The notes below the pieces were generated by a model. It had not been told where the DNA came from. It worked only from the letters and a program-made list of their open reading frames with translations, and made no database searches. Position numbers and translations under genes: made by a program. A stretch of 64,000 nucleotides of DNA from Elysia chlorotica (taxonomy: Eukaryota > Mollusca > Gastropoda > Plakobranchidae), in NCBI GenBank assembly GCA_003991915.1, contig RQTK01001124.1, positions 46,683 through 110,682 of the forward strand. Reading direction: 5' to 3'. Below, in pieces: positions 16,883 through 29,399 of this stretch; the first letter of the stretch is position 1, and each line of letters begins with the position of its first letter.

Positions 16883-17175
16883 ATGCTCAATTTTTCCATG
16901 CCTTTTTTCTTCTTATAAAAAAAAAAATTTAAATTAACTCAATCAAGATGTGCCAAAATATGAGACGAGCACCTTGAACCAGATACAAGTCGGAAATTTG
17001 ACTTTTTAAGTTATTCATGGCTTGTAAAAAAAAGCACCAAATGCACTTTAAAAGGTTTAAAAATTATTAATACTATACTTTCTAGAACTAGAGATGTTCA
17101 AATGAATTGTTAAAAAAAAAAAGGACAGCATATATTGTGCTTTGAAATGTTAAGAGGGCTTTCACTAAAAACATT

Positions 17176-17342
17176 CGGTGTCAGTATAATGTGACCGACT
17201 GAGACAGGAGTCATGGTATCCCCGCCTGTCTCGTGTGTGGCAGCACATAAAAATTGTCAGACGTCCGTCTTGGGGCCCGTCCACAATATAGCCTATATAG
17301 TGCTGCTGTTCGACGTTAAACCAACCCAACCAACCAACCAAC
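17176..17342 (+). mobile_element. SINE family A, headless
   Basis: Begins CGGTGTCAGTATAATGTGAC; tail GTTCGACGTTAAACCAACCC. Confidence 0.82.
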
Positions 17343-17481
17343 CATCACTAAAAACATGAGCGACTTGTGCCTAATTCACCCAGGTTGCCTCACAAAGTAA
17401 AAACCATTGCTGGAACCCTGGTTTTGTGATGTGCCCTCCACATTTTGTGGATTGCTTAGATTCTGTACTTTGTAGGCAAAT

Positions 17482-17737
17482 GTTGTTGGGTTGGTTTAAC
17501 GTCCAACAGCAGCACTATAACAGCTATATTGTGGACAGGCCCCAAGACGGACGTCTGAATTTTATGTGCTGCCACACACGAGACAGGGCGGGGATATGGG
17601 ATACCATGACTCCTGTCTCAGCCGATCACATTATACTGACACCGACCCAACCAGTAGGGAACGCAACAGCCAGGATTCGAACTCGGGACCTTTTGCGTCG
17701 GAAGCCGATGTTCTACCCCTGGACCACCGCGCCCCCC
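17482..17737 (-). mobile_element. SINE family A, full length with target-site duplication
   Basis: Flanked by TTGTAGGCAAAT (17470-17481) and TTGTACGCAAAT (17738-17749), one mismatch. Contains a small GATATGG insertion in the body. Confidence 0.9.
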
Positions 17738-17759
17738 TTGTACGCAAATAGCTGTGACT

Positions 17760-19400
17760 TGCTTTGATTTTGTAACTTCCCTTTGATCGATCGGAACATT
17801 GATTTTTCAGGGAGTCTTTAAGGCAATCAGCATCTTGATTGAGTAGACAGAAGAAATTATATTACGTTAGTAACTGGTCTGTGTTATCATAATGACTACA
17901 TGTATTGGAAATTTGAATAAGATAAAAAAAAAACCCCAAAAAAAACCCAAAATACTTTGTTAAAAAGCAATCAATTATAAATGGCTTTCTACGACATTCT
18001 TTACGATTGCAGCGTACATTAAAAAAAATTTTCTTTTTTCGTCTACCGATAGAAAAGTTGATTATTTGAAATTTGTCTTCCTATTAAACCAAAATTAATT
18101 TAATATTCACCAACATCTGTCAAACAGTGTAGTACTGTCTCTTTTACATTGTATATTATTATATTTACAACTTGGTACACTTCTTGATTTAACTTTAATT
18201 AAAAATGGGTGATATGTTTTTGGTTGGGTTTTTGTTAGTGTGTAGATAAGCTATATGATTTTTCATAATTTTATGTTCTTTTTATTTGTCTGTGATTGTG
18301 TGCCATAGTCATTTCATCTGCAAGATTCCAAAACATCCAAATCTTTTGTTAAATATTTATCGCTTTTGTTGCGTTACTTTTGCATACCATTGTTTTGGTC
18401 TTTTTCATCCTCTTTTTTAATTCCGTCATTTGGAACCCAATTCATTGTAATAAGCCAACCCATGGTGGCTATGAATGAATGAGGAAGTAAGATTATAGAT
18501 AAGAATGAATTAAATTTTTGTTGGCATATTGTTGCCTTTAGATTTCTAAAAGATAAGTAATGACTTATTCCTGTGTAGGTATTTCAAATGCTACTATTGT
18601 TTTTTTATTATTTAAAAACAAACAGACACTTTTAACGTCTGACTTTATCATGGGATAGATACTGATGTTACAAACATAGTGCTATGCGAATGTCTTTATA
18701 ATGACCAGTGACAATTTGTCCTCAAGCATGACTACTTTATGAAGAATTGAAAATTTACAACACAAAGGACATCGTTTTATGGTTCATTAAGGTTTCGAGA
18801 GCGAAAAAAAAAAGAAAAAAGAAAAGATAATACTTTTGTTGAACTTTATTTAAAAACTGTGCTAATGCAAAGTATAGGAAAAACGTAACTGACTGAAAAT
18901 CATAAAATCCTTTTTTAATTTATTAAGATAGATGACAAATCGTGTGCCGTAATTATCTCGTTTTTTAAATTTTGAACTGTGATTAAGAACAATTGAGAAA
19001 AGATGCTCTTCAGCCTTGCTCTTGTTGTGCATTGGAATGTTCAGAGAAACAAGTGAAAAACTGTTCTCTCAACAAATTTTTTTTTAATACCTGTGGTTTT
19101 TTGTTTCACTCAGGGAAGGTATCAAATCTGTTACCAATTTTTTGTGGAAAAAGTGTGTTTACATCCCTTAGTTACACATAAAATGGCCGCTCAGGGCCTA
19201 TAAACTAAGCTGAAACAAAATTTATTAATGAAAATTATGTCTAACAGTGATAATATAAATATCCAGCGCATTTGCATCTGAATTAAGTTATGGGGATTTT
19301 TTCCACAAGTACATAAATGCTTTTTGCTTAATAAGTAATAACTATAATTTTTATTTTTCATACAACGTACATCTAGACACTGATGTACTAATCTTAATAA
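17760..19400. other. AT-rich, no gene or repeat recognised
   Basis: Intergenic sequence after the MAVS-like gene with A/T homopolymer runs; no open frame with family motifs. Confidence 0.4.
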
Positions 19401-19404
19401 TAAT

Positions 19405-19690
19405 AATGAAGATCATTTTTTAAGCCCTTTATCCCAGCATAGCCGGCTCAAAGCGCTTTACATAGTTAAGACGAGACAACTTATCAGCCATTCACACACA
19501 TTATAAGGCAGTTTTGCACATAAAGGACATGATACATGAACAGCAAAGAAATTATGAAAAATGAGTAAATTACACATATAAATAAAACATTAATGAAAAT
19601 TAAGAGGAAAAATCCACTGACAAGTGCGTTGTAAATAAGTAGGTTTTAGGCCTTAAACATTATATTTTGCTCTGCAGTTACCAAACTGTG
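19405..19690. repeat. Probable dispersed repeat with AGCGCTTTACAT core
   Basis: AATAATAATAATGAAGATCA leading into CTCAAAGCGCTTTACATAG, a motif seen in common invertebrate dispersed repeats. A related AAGCGCTCTATAAATAAATA lies at 51,765. Confidence 0.35.
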
Positions 19691-20099
19691 CTCTGAATAG
19701 GGCTGTGAGTTCATTTACTGGTATAACTCTCATGGCCAACATTGTTGATAAAAATGATGTGTCATATTACTCATAACAAAAACTGGTATATCTTCCCTGT
19801 ATAGGATTTTCCGTCGTGGAATCTAGAACACATTGATCTAACTTATAATAAACTAAACTGTGTCTGCAAATATAAAAAATACTGGTAGTTTAATTTGCTT
19901 ATCTTCTTTACCTGATGAAATACAGTGTGATGGAATCCTTTACTTTTTACAGTTCTTCTGTGCAAGTTGGAATCGGCTTCAGATAAACTCTGTTTCTGAT
20001 AAACTGTAGCTTTATATGAACTTTTTTTCATGGCACCACTACCCTTTGTTTGTTTACACTCTCCTTTTTTTAAATTTAAATGTTGGGTAGGTTTCATTT

Positions 20100-20255
20100 T
20101 TCTGTGTATATTTAATGAGTCTTTATAACAGTATTTTGTGTATATTTGATGACTCTTTATAACAGTATTTTGTGTTGTTTGATGACGCTTTACAAATGCC
20201 TTCTGTGTATATTTTATGACTCTTTATAACAGTATTTTATAAATATTGGATGACT
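20100..20255 (+). repeat. ~40 bp minisatellite, about 4 copies
   Basis: TCTGTGTATATTTAATGAGT and CTTTATAACAGTATTTTGTG, repeated with changes. Confidence 0.75.
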
Positions 20256-20440
20256 TTGTACTGATTATGTTTATAAATTAATATCTTCAAATCAGAAGAA
20301 TAAGATTGAAAAGTTTTCACTTGCTGTTAATGTTATATTTACACATTATATATATTTTGTAAAGTAGGCTGGTCTAATTATCTTTTAATTGAAGACTACC
20401 ATGTTTATTTCTCAATGACATCATACTGCCTAGGCATCTG

Positions 20441-20612
20441 CTCCCTACTGGTTGGGTCGGTGTCAGTTTAATGTGACAGGCTGAGACAGGAGTCATGGTA
20501 ATCCTACCTTGTCTCGTTTGTGGCAGCACATAAAATTGTCAGACGTCCTTCTTGGGGCCCGTTCACAATATAGCCTATATTGTGACGATGTTGGATTTTA
20601 AACCAACTCAAC
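20441..20612 (+). mobile_element. SINE family A, headless
   Basis: Starts CCCTACTGGTTGGGTCGG; diverged tail GATGTTGGATTTTAAACC. Confidence 0.8.
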
Positions 20613-20796
20613 TACGACTGTAGTTTATAGATACCGATTACCTGTATTTTTTCAACTTACATTCACTGTTTATTATAAACTTCTGATAGAATTAATCAAT
20701 TTGTCGGCTGTACCCATGAAGTTTATGAAAGAATTAATTACTTTGACTTATTTATTGTTAAATATTTCTCACCTTCTCACAGTAAGCGTTGATCTT

Positions 20797-21032
20797 GTTT
20801 GCTCTCTGTTGGAAAATGTTATACATGTACCTTAAATAGGATAAACTTCAGCTGTCCTCCTTCAAAAGTTAAGACTTTCTGTGTCTTCTCTTACTAGTCT
20901 TGTGCCTTTATGTTCGCTCTCTCTTGGAAAATGTAATATACATGTACCTTAAATAGGATAAACTTCAGTTGTCCTCCTTCAAGAGTTAAGACTTTCTGAG
21001 TCTTCTCTCTTACTAGTATTGTGCCTTTATGT
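20797..21032 (+). repeat. Two-copy tandem duplication, ~117 bp
   Basis: CATGTACCTTAAATAGGATA and GTTAAGACTTTCTG.GTCTTC occur twice with few changes. Confidence 0.85.
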
Positions 21033-21423
21033 CTGACAAGGTTTTGTTTCAGTTTCACTGTCTTGCTTCAAGAAACTGAAACTGAGACTGCTCTTTAGTT
21101 TATACCAGCTCAAAGTCCAAGATCTTTTGGCATGATTTGTATTCTACTTTAATTTTATTCATATTCATACTATACATTAGCATCTTGTGATGCACTTAAA
21201 AATTTAGACATACAATTTGTTTATGTGGAATGGTGCTTATTAATACATTAGTTTAGCTCCATATTAAGAGGCTTGTTTCATTTTATTTTTTATTTTCTTG
21301 GTGCATGTAAAAGATTCAAATTTACTGGAAAAAACTGTCTGATTAAAAAGAACCACAGTAATTTAGTTGAGTTCATTTTTTCCATTTTCATTTTAGTATT
21401 AATTAACGAAATGCTGACTAAAT

Positions 21424-21463
21424 ACTGCTACAGCTACTGCTACTGCTCCTCCTCCTCCTCCTC

Positions 21464-21500
<37 letters not shown>

Positions 21501-21503
21501 ATG

Positions 21504-21544
<41 letters not shown>

Positions 21545-21576
21545 GTACTACTGCTACATGTACTACTACTACAACA

Positions 21577-21630
<54 letters not shown>

Positions 21631-21640
21631 GCTACTACTA
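21424..21640 (+). repeat. (TAC)n microsatellite with (TCC)n start
   Basis: TCC units then TAC units with ATG interruptions, followed within 10 bp by a diverged SINE body. Confidence 0.93.
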
Positions 21641-21644
21641 CGCC

Positions 21645-21800
21645 TCCTAAGAACTGATTAGGTCAACGTTGATATAATGTGATCGTCTGAGACAGAGTCA
21701 TGGTATCCCCGCACTGTCTCTGTGTGGCAGCACATAAAATTGTCAGACATAAGTCTTGGGAGCGTCCACAGTGTAGTCTATTTAGTGGTGACGTTGGATG
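21645..21800 (+). mobile_element. SINE family A, headless, diverged
   Basis: AACTGATTAGGTCAACGTTG corresponds to TACTGGTTGGGTCGGTGTCA of the consensus; tail GTGACGTTGGATGATGG. Confidence 0.7.
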
Positions 21801-21829
21801 ATGGACCCTAAGCAATAAAAACATACCAG

Positions 21830-22555
21830 TGACTCAGAGAATTTCGCGGAATGGTGCGGATATTATGTGAGTACTTCTCGGAAAGGCCTTGCAACATTAA
21901 GCCGTATCTTTTCCATTATTCAGGTCTACGTATTAATACCACAGACTATAAATTTAGCACTGTTTCATACTATCTGATTATATCTTCCCATTGCGTAGAG
22001 TCGAAGAAAGGCTAAAAATGCAATAGGTGCAAGGATTAATACACGTAACTGGATATCTTTCGTTAAGTTGCTCAAGCGAAACCAAAACAAAGGAGTCAGC
22101 AAGCATCATTGACCTAAAAAATAAGATGGTCTAATGCTTTTGTCGCGTACAGAACTTTTCGTGATAACAGTGAGTGGTTACACCTTGAGACATCAGACCA
22201 TCGACGTCACATGTATGCTGGCTGGCGTCCGGTAGAGTATTGAATCTGTCCCCGCAAAATTATGCCATATTTGGAACAGAACTATGCAACATTATGACAA
22301 AAAAAGAGCAATTTAAAGTTCACCGCGAGTGCAGAGGGGTTCTCTATAGAGGGAGGAAGAGAATTCTCGCCCTCTCTCCGGGTTTAACGTCTCCTAGGTT
22401 CCCCTAGGGGATCCTATACAGCGAGTGCAGAGCTCGGAGTGAGGGTCTTAATACTCTTATCTCCACTGGTAGGAGCTTCCTGTCTGCCTCATGACCTACG
22501 CGCGTTGACTAGCCTATCTAGTCTCTAAATAGAATATCACTGGTAATCTTCACTG
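21830..22555. other. Unique sequence, higher CpG, no gene recognised
   Basis: Includes a GCGAGTGCAGAG motif twice (22,324 and 22,420) and the palindrome CCCCTAGGGG at 22,404. No protein family motif seen. Confidence 0.3.
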
Positions 22556-22566
22556 GCGTACCTCGG

Positions 22567-22817
22567 GTTGGGTTGGTTTAACACGTCCAACAGCAGCACT
22601 ATATACTCTTAGGCTATATTGTGGACGGGACCCAAGACGGACGTATGACAATTTTATAGGCTGCCACACACGAGACAGGGCGGGGATACCATGGCTCCTG
22701 CCTCAGCCGGTCACATTATACTGACACCGACCCAACCTGTAGGGAACGCACCAGCTAGGATTCGAACTCGGGACCTTTTGCGTCGGAAGCCGATGTTCTA
22801 CCCCTAGACCACCGCGC
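22567..22817 (-). mobile_element. SINE family A, full length
   Basis: Flanked by TACCTCGG at 22559-22566 and 22818-22825, an 8 bp target-site duplication. Confidence 0.88.
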
Positions 22818-22887
22818 TACCTCGGATTAGCCCTAGAGAAGTTGAGAGAGGTTTTTTAGTAACACAGACACTGACCTGTCAATGGGG

Positions 22888-23142
22888 AGGGGCGGTGGCT
22901 CTGGGGTAGAACATCGGCTTCCGACGCAAAAGGTCCGTGGTTCGAGCCCTGGCGATTTGCGCTCCCTACTGGTTGGTCGGTGTCAGTTTAATGTGACCGG
23001 CTGAGACAGGAGTCATGGTATCCCCGCCCTGCCTCGTGTATGGCAGCACATAAGCATTTATTGTCAGACCTCAGTCTTGGGGTCCGTCCACAATGTAACC
23101 TATATAGTGCTGATATTGGACGTTAAACCAACTCAACCCAAC
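22888..23142 (+). mobile_element. SINE family A, full length
   Basis: Head with B box GTGGTTCGAGCCC, body, tail ATATTGGACGTTAAACCAAC. Inserted about 70 bp from an oppositely oriented copy. Confidence 0.88.
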
Positions 23143-23439
23143 ATAACGTCGCTAGCGGCACGAAGTAAGTCTTCTCATTCGCATATTATACTACGGCAAA
23201 GTTGCACGTACGGCCTCGAAGGCTGAGACTTAGAACTTACAAGAGGCTCCGGGGCGGATGAAGGGGAAGCTACCGAGTGTTTTTCAAGCCTGTGAGCAAA
23301 CAGAGTGACGCTCCTTAGTGTTTACCTGACGCCAAGGTCCCGACCCCCTTCATGTACGAGAAAGTCTTGCTTGGTTGGTTCCAGAATCTAAGTTGGGCTT
23401 AGCCTATGTATGGCGTGCATGGCGACAGGAAATGAATTT

Positions 23440-23656
23440 CAACATGCCCATCAAGGTTGGATTGTTTTTCGATTTCATGACTTCCATCGTCAGAAAATCT
23501 GGCTAAATCCCACACAAGTCACATTAAACTGACACCGACCCAACCAGTAGGGGACGAAATTGGACAAATAAATTAATTTTTTTGACCGGTCGTGTTTTTG
23601 AACCGTGGATCTCCCGATCTGGAGATCAACGCTCTACCAGTTAAGCCAGTTCGCTC
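23440..23656 (-). mobile_element. SINE family B (different tRNA-like head)
   Basis: On the minus strand the head reads GCGAACTGGCTTAACTGGTA then GAGCG, with the B box degraded. The body shares the GGGTCGGTGTCAGTTTAATG segment with family A and then the TCTGACGATGG-type segment found in the 40 kb copies. Confidence 0.72.
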
Positions 23657-23699
23657 CAAATTATAGAGGGACATGCGCCAATCCAAACCGTATCAGGTC

Positions 23700-24650
23700 A
23701 GAAAACTAACGTCTGATGATTTTTACCTGGTGCCACATAGAGACTAGTGAGACATTTGGGCTCCTGTCTCAGGCAGTCACATTATATCGACACCAAACCA
23801 ATCAGAAAGCGCTCAAAAGACTGTCTAGTAATTTTAACTCGCATGTCAGGACTTCTGTCTCAGCCAGTCACATTATACCGACACCAAATCAATCAAAAAC
23901 CAGCCTTAAGACTGTCTAGTAATTTTAACTCGCACGTCAGGACTTCTGTCTCAGGCAGTCACATTATACCGACACCAAACCAATCAGAAACCAGCCTTAA
24001 GACTGTCTAGTAATTTTAACTCGCACTTCAAGACTTCTGTCTCAGGCAGTCACATTATACCGACACCAAACCAATCAGAAACCAGCCTTAAGACTGTCTA
24101 GTAATTTTAACTCGCACGCAGGACTTCTGTCTCAGGCAGTCACATTATACTGACACCAAACCAATCAGAAACCAACCAGAAGACTGTCTAGTAATTTTAA
24201 CTCGCATGTCAGGACTTCTGTCTCAGCCAGTCACATTACACTTACACCAAACCAATCAGAAACCAGCCTTAAGACTGTCGTATTTTTAAGTCGCACGCCA
24301 GGACTTCTGTCTCAGGCAGTCACATTATACTGACACCAAACCAATCAGAAACCAACCAGAAGACTATCTAGTAATTTTACCTCGCATGTCAGGACTTCTG
24401 TCTCAGGCAGTCACATTATACCGACACCAAACCAATCAGAAACCAACCAGAAGACTGTCTAGTAATTTTAACTCGCACGTCAGGACTTCTGTCTCAGGCA
24501 GTCACATTATACTGACACCAAACCAATCAGAAACCAGCCTTGACTGTCTAGTAATTTTAACTCGCACTTCAAGACTTCTGTCTCAGGCAGTCACATTATA
24601 CCGACACCAAACCAATCAGAAACCAGCCACGTCCACAATATAGTTTACAC
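23700..24650 (-). repeat. ~91 bp satellite, 10 copies, derived from a SINE body
   Basis: Phase-marker CTGTCTCAG occurs at 23764, 23855, 23946, 24037, 24127, 24218, 24307, 24398, 24489 and 24578. Each unit contains CAGTCACATTATACCGACAC, the minus-strand SINE body, plus CTGTCTAGTAATTTTAACTC. The array ends in a SINE tail piece (CCACAATATAGTTTACACAG). Confidence 0.92.
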
Positions 24651-24659
24651 AGTGCTGAT

Positions 24660-25855
24660 AAATATTTGTACAATATGGAATTAAGAAAAGTGAGATAAGC
24701 GTACACAGTTGCCTTTTTGCGTTTCAGACCACTTGAGGTCAATTTACATATCATAGGCTTATTGATGTAAGAATGAGAAACGCACACAACGACGCGGATT
24801 AAAAGTTTACATAAAAAATTTAAAACTTTTAACGCTGTGCCCTTGTTTTCCTTGCACCTTTTTCACATTGAATGACAAAAGTTAAAGTAAAACGAAGTTT
24901 CGCAGTCATTATGTCGTAAAACATGCTCTATTTCGTGTAATAAGCTTATTCGTTCGAGTTCCTAACACGAGCAAGCAGTTAGCAAAAACAACTTATTTTT
25001 CTTATAGGCCTACTCTGATCTACATAGGTTACCGTAAAAATGCAGTTTCTGGTAAAATCTACTTAAGTGTTTGGGTAACATTATATATGCCCGTTTTGTT
25101 TGTGTAGAGGTATTACTATGCGAGGTTTATGTATCTTTGATGAGAAGTTTGGACACGATTGTACGCTATGCTTGGACAATCTTATATACGAAATTCGGTT
25201 AACGGTAGGTCTATAGGCCTAATTTATGCATATTAATTATGCGACGTTTAGGTAAAGATAAACATGTATGTGGGTTTTTGGTAGCCGAGCGGGTTGGAAT
25301 TCAAATCACACATTTTGTGTAATTGCGCGTTTTGGTATTAAAATTAAATGAACCAATTAGAAGCGGCTAGGTCTATTAACCTAAAGAATTAATTGTCGAG
25401 GATGGAGGTTGATGGGAGTCAAGTATTCGCCACCTTAGATGAATACTATCCTATATCATTTTTAAAATACTCTAAATCTTTAGTATTTATACAATGAGAT
25501 GGGGCATTTTATAACTGAGGTGACAAATTGTTCGGGTATTTTAGGCCTGACAACCGTAATCCAAAAAAAAACGCATTCTATGAACTTTTAACATCATTTT
25601 TAACCACATGACTAGTTGCTTGAGTTGGTAACTCTGGATGTTTTTCTAGTTGTATAACAGCCTATCTTTGTTTTTCTGAAAAAAACCAACATTTTAGAGT
25701 ATCTAAAAATTTGTATAAGACATTGTACACTAATATATTGGGGCGACGTTTTTGTTTGATTGTGGATGAGTTATCACAGGAACGGATGCAACATATACAC
25801 ATAATAAGTTTATTGTGTACTAAAAGTCTGGTTTAACCCGATGTGATTTAAACAA
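24660..25855. other. AT-rich, no gene recognised
   Basis: Only a weak tRNA-like trace (GGTAGCCGAGCGGGTTGGAA at 25,279). No coding signal. Confidence 0.35.
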
Positions 25856-25861
25856 TTCGCC

Positions 25862-25935
25862 GCTGTCCGTTTGGAGCCCCATCCACAATATAACATGTAT
25901 AGTGCTGATGTTGCACGATAAGAAACAGAACAATC
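25862..25935 (+). mobile_element. SINE family A tail, diverged
   Basis: GAGCCCCATCCACAATATAA through GTTGCACGATAAGAAAC. Confidence 0.55.
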
Positions 25936-26011
25936 AACCAGTATCTTGTCCTGATGTTCCGTCGGCATAATTTATTGGATATTCTCGTGTATACCTATGG
26001 TATACTGAGGC

Positions 26012-26208
26012 AGGCCCAAGACTGACGTCTGACATTTTTATGTGCTGCCACACACGAGACAGGGCAAGGATACCATGACTCCTGTCTCAGCCGGTCACAT
26101 TAAACTGGCACCGACCCAACCAGTAGGAAGCGAAATCGCCAGGGCTCGAACCACGGACCTTTTGCGTCGGAAGCCGATGTTCTACTCCAGGGCCACTGCG
26201 CCTCCTGA
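26012..26208 (-). mobile_element. SINE family A, lacking the extreme tail
   Basis: Minus-strand body and head with CAGGGCTCGAACC (B box) and CTACTCCAGGGCCACTGCGCC. Confidence 0.85.
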
Positions 26209-26239
26209 TCTGGAAACCAACACTTGAGCCAGTTCGTAC

Positions 26240-26860
26240 ACATTTCAAATCAGACACTACAACCTGAAGGCATAGAGAACCAAGCGCTCAGCCGAGAGTC
26301 TTCGTGGAAAAATTCGGAGCGTCACATATGATAAGGTGTCCCCTTTACTGTATAGATCTAGTACTTTTGCAGAACGTTAATTAAAAACAAACCAAAACAT
26401 TAGAATGCGATTCTCAGTGAGATATGGGACAAGAGTCTTTCTCAACGTGTCGAGGCAGGAAATATCAAGCCAATTGAAACGTGTAGCAGATTTGTATCTT
26501 TGATCTATATAACACGTCATTTTCTTTTGTTTGTACATGTTTGTAGCCTATTTGCTTACTGATAATTGAATAAAATGTAGAATGTATGTCAATTACCATA
26601 CATATCAACAAGGTTTTAAATTAATCAAATCGGCAAAAGATATGCCGAGTGCCCAAGTAAAAGTCATGATGTTTTAGATCTAGATTTATATTATGTTTAA
26701 AGTACAGTAGTTTTTTTTCTCTCTTTTTCATAAAGAGGTTTACGGTTTTGTCTTGTTATCCAAACTATTTAAAATTTCTCCTAGTTAATGGTTCATGACT
26801 CGAATGCTAGTGGCTTTATTGCCTGGGTTTCATGGTATATGGTATAATTAAACGAGATTT
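26240..26860. other. No gene or repeat recognised
   Basis: AT-rich unique sequence ending in a G10 run at 26,875. Confidence 0.35.
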
Positions 26861-26951
26861 ATTTTTTTTTATTGGGGGGGGGGGGCGTAGGGGCTGCAAC
26901 GATCCATAATTAGATAACACTCAAGAACCTCTTGGGCGTTTCCCCCCCCAA

Positions 26952-27080
26952 AGGAGTCGTGGTATAGTATACCTGCACTGTCTCGTGTGTGGCAGTACAT
27001 AAAATTGACAGACGTCAGTCTTGGGGCCCGTCCACAATATAGTCTATATAGTGCTGATATTGGATGTTAAACCAAGTCAA
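26952..27080 (+). mobile_element. SINE family A, headless fragment
   Basis: AGGAGTCGTGGTATAGTATA through GATATTGGATGTTAAACC. Confidence 0.75.
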
Positions 27081-27195
27081 CAACAGCAACCACTACAGAC
27101 CCATACAATTACAAGAGACACGGTCACAATATAACCTATATATATATCATATAGTGCTGATGGTGGGCGTAAAAACCAACAAATCAAAATCAACC

Positions 27196-27209
27196 CCTAC
27201 ACACACACG

Positions 27210-27257
<48 letters not shown>
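27196..27257 (+). repeat. (AC)n microsatellite with GC interruption
   Basis: ACACACACGCGCGCGCAC then about 22 AC units. Confidence 0.92.
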
Positions 27258-27258
<1 letters not shown>

Positions 27259-27662
27259 CATCACCTACCCGTGGTAAACATTGTGTACAAACATCACAGA
27301 CGAAACCCAAATAAACAAGCTTATCTGCATAATCATTGGACGCTGGATATCAGTCAAGAGTGAAGATATCTCAAAATTAATTACTTTGTCTGGTCGCAAT
27401 GCTTGACCTGGTTTTGTTTGTAGGCCTATTCTGGTTCTGTATGTATGCGTCATTATTTTGTGAAAGAAGACAAACATCAACAATAACTGAGAGTGTAGAA
27501 TTAAGAAGACAACATTGCAACATTTGAAGTCAAATTAGATTGACATAATTAATGTAAACAACAAAATTAATGACATGGCAACATAACAGCGACGATGACA
27601 AACCAACAACAAGCAGGACAAATTGTCAACAGTACAACTGATGATGGCAGTAATATTAATAA

Positions 27663-27916
<254 letters not shown>

Positions 27917-28295
27917 GATGATAATCATGATGATGAGGAGGATGATGATGGTGATAAATGAATTGATACAAAGTGTGACATTTCATTATAGCAAAGTTTT
28001 GCAAGACAAAGAAAGCGAAACATAATTTTATCTTTAAAAAAAAGTAACCGTTGCTTTTAAAGAAAAATAGACAATGAATCAACACATCTACCCAACAATA
28101 ACTGACTGCAACTTAAATAAACAACTATCACTAACCGGACCAATCTTTATCAAAATTACACACAAAGAAGGCAGTGATTGTGTAAATGATGGTTTGACAA
28201 TACGCACTTGTCTAAAAACAGATGTATCTGCATACCGCACATAGCGATGTCAGTTTTGATATAAATAAATCGATTACTGCTAAGACTAACTATAC

Positions 28296-28410
28296 TACTG
28301 GTTGGGTTGGTGTCAGTCAGACCTATAATTTGATCAGCTGAGAAAGATTCATGGTATTCCTGCACTGTGTGGTAGCCATTAGTCTTGGGGTCCGGCCACA
28401 ATATAGTATG
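28296..28410 (+). mobile_element. SINE family A, headless and diverged
   Basis: Starts CTACTGGTTGGGTTGGTGTC with an internal deletion before the GGCCACAATATAGT tail. Confidence 0.7.
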
Positions 28411-28495
28411 TAAAAGATTCGATTTCACTATCTAAAAGTTAACGTTTAGCCCATCCAGCGATTCTATTTAGTAGTTGAGAACTATAATTATAGGA

Positions 28496-28736
28496 TATAT
28501 TGTGTACAGACCCCAAGATTGACGTCTGATAATTTTAGTTACGTGCTGCCACACACGAGACCGAGAGCAGGAAGACCTGGAGTCCGATCCAAGCCAGTCA
28601 GATTAAACCGATACCGACTCAATCAGTACTGAAGAAAAATGAAAAAAATTTTTTGACCAACCGTGGGATTCGAACCGCGAAGTTTCAAACTCCAATCTGG
28701 AGACCACCGCTCTACCACTTGAGCCAGTTCGCCTCC
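28496..28736 (-). mobile_element. SINE with family B head on a family A-type body
   Basis: Minus strand: head GCGAACTGGCTCAAGTGGTA, B box GGTTCGAATCC, then body ATCGGTTTAATCTGAC, then CGTGTGTGGCAGCACG and the GTCTGTACACAATATA tail segment as in family A. This links the two families. Confidence 0.8.
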
Positions 28737-28847
28737 CACGCCGCGGTTTACACAGCCCAATGTGGTGACGTGAGGAAACAAAATAGTCAGAGACGCAGAT
28801 TTTAAAGGGATCTTATTAAGGTTGAAAACAAGTTGCTCTAATGTTGT

Positions 28848-29091
28848 TGTTGAGTTGGTTTAACGTCCAAAATCAGCACTATATAGGCTATATTGTGGAC
28901 GGGCCTCAAGACTGATGTCTGAAAATTTTATGTGCTACCACACACGAGACAGTGCGGGGATACCATGACTCCTGTCTCAGCCGGTCACATTAACCTGACA
29001 CCGTCCCAACCAGTAGGGAGCGCAATCGCCAGGGCTCGAACCACCTTTTGCGTGGGAAGCCGATGTTCTACCCCAGGACCACCGCACCCCC
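28848..29091 (-). mobile_element. SINE family A, full length
   Basis: GAGTTGGTTTAACGTCC at the left, CAGGGCTCGAACC and the GGGGTAGAACATCGGC head complement at the right. Confidence 0.88.
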
Positions 29092-29321
29092 AGTCGCCTA
29101 GAAAACACTCCAAACAGCCCTACCATTGACCATTCATCACTCAAGAATCAATCTATGTGTGGGAAAGGAGCTCCCGTTCTATTTCATTATTTCAAAGGTT
29201 TGTTTTCAAGGAGGATCTTATACGGCTTATAGAGTGAAAAAAAACGTGTATGTGATCAATGGAATACACAAACAATGCAAGAACACCATACCAATACTTT
29301 GTCACCATTGGCAACACTATA

Positions 29322-29383
29322 CTCGAACCCGGGCCTTTTGCGTCGGAAGCCGATGTTCTACCCCAGGACCACCGCGCCCCCCA
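29322..29383 (-). mobile_element. SINE family A, head only
   Basis: Only the tRNA-like part (CTCGAACCCGGGCC to ACCACCGCGCCCCCC). Without an acceptor stem it is not a tRNA gene. Confidence 0.75.
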
Positions 29384-29399
29384 AGTTGATCTAAACTGC

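Noticed and set aside
19843..20097. 84-residue minus-strand frame
   Set aside because: No recognisable domain and ends in a minisatellite region; chance frame.
22404..22413. CCCCTAGGGG palindrome as a transposon end
   Set aside because: No matching inverted repeat partner or target-site duplication seen nearby.
23700..24650. CRISPR-like array
   Set aside because: Regular spacing, but the whole unit is repeated including the would-be spacers, and it derives from a SINE in a eukaryotic genome.
29322..29383. tRNA gene
   Set aside because: B box and A box are those of the SINE head; no acceptor-stem pairing and the same sequence is present in dozens of copies.
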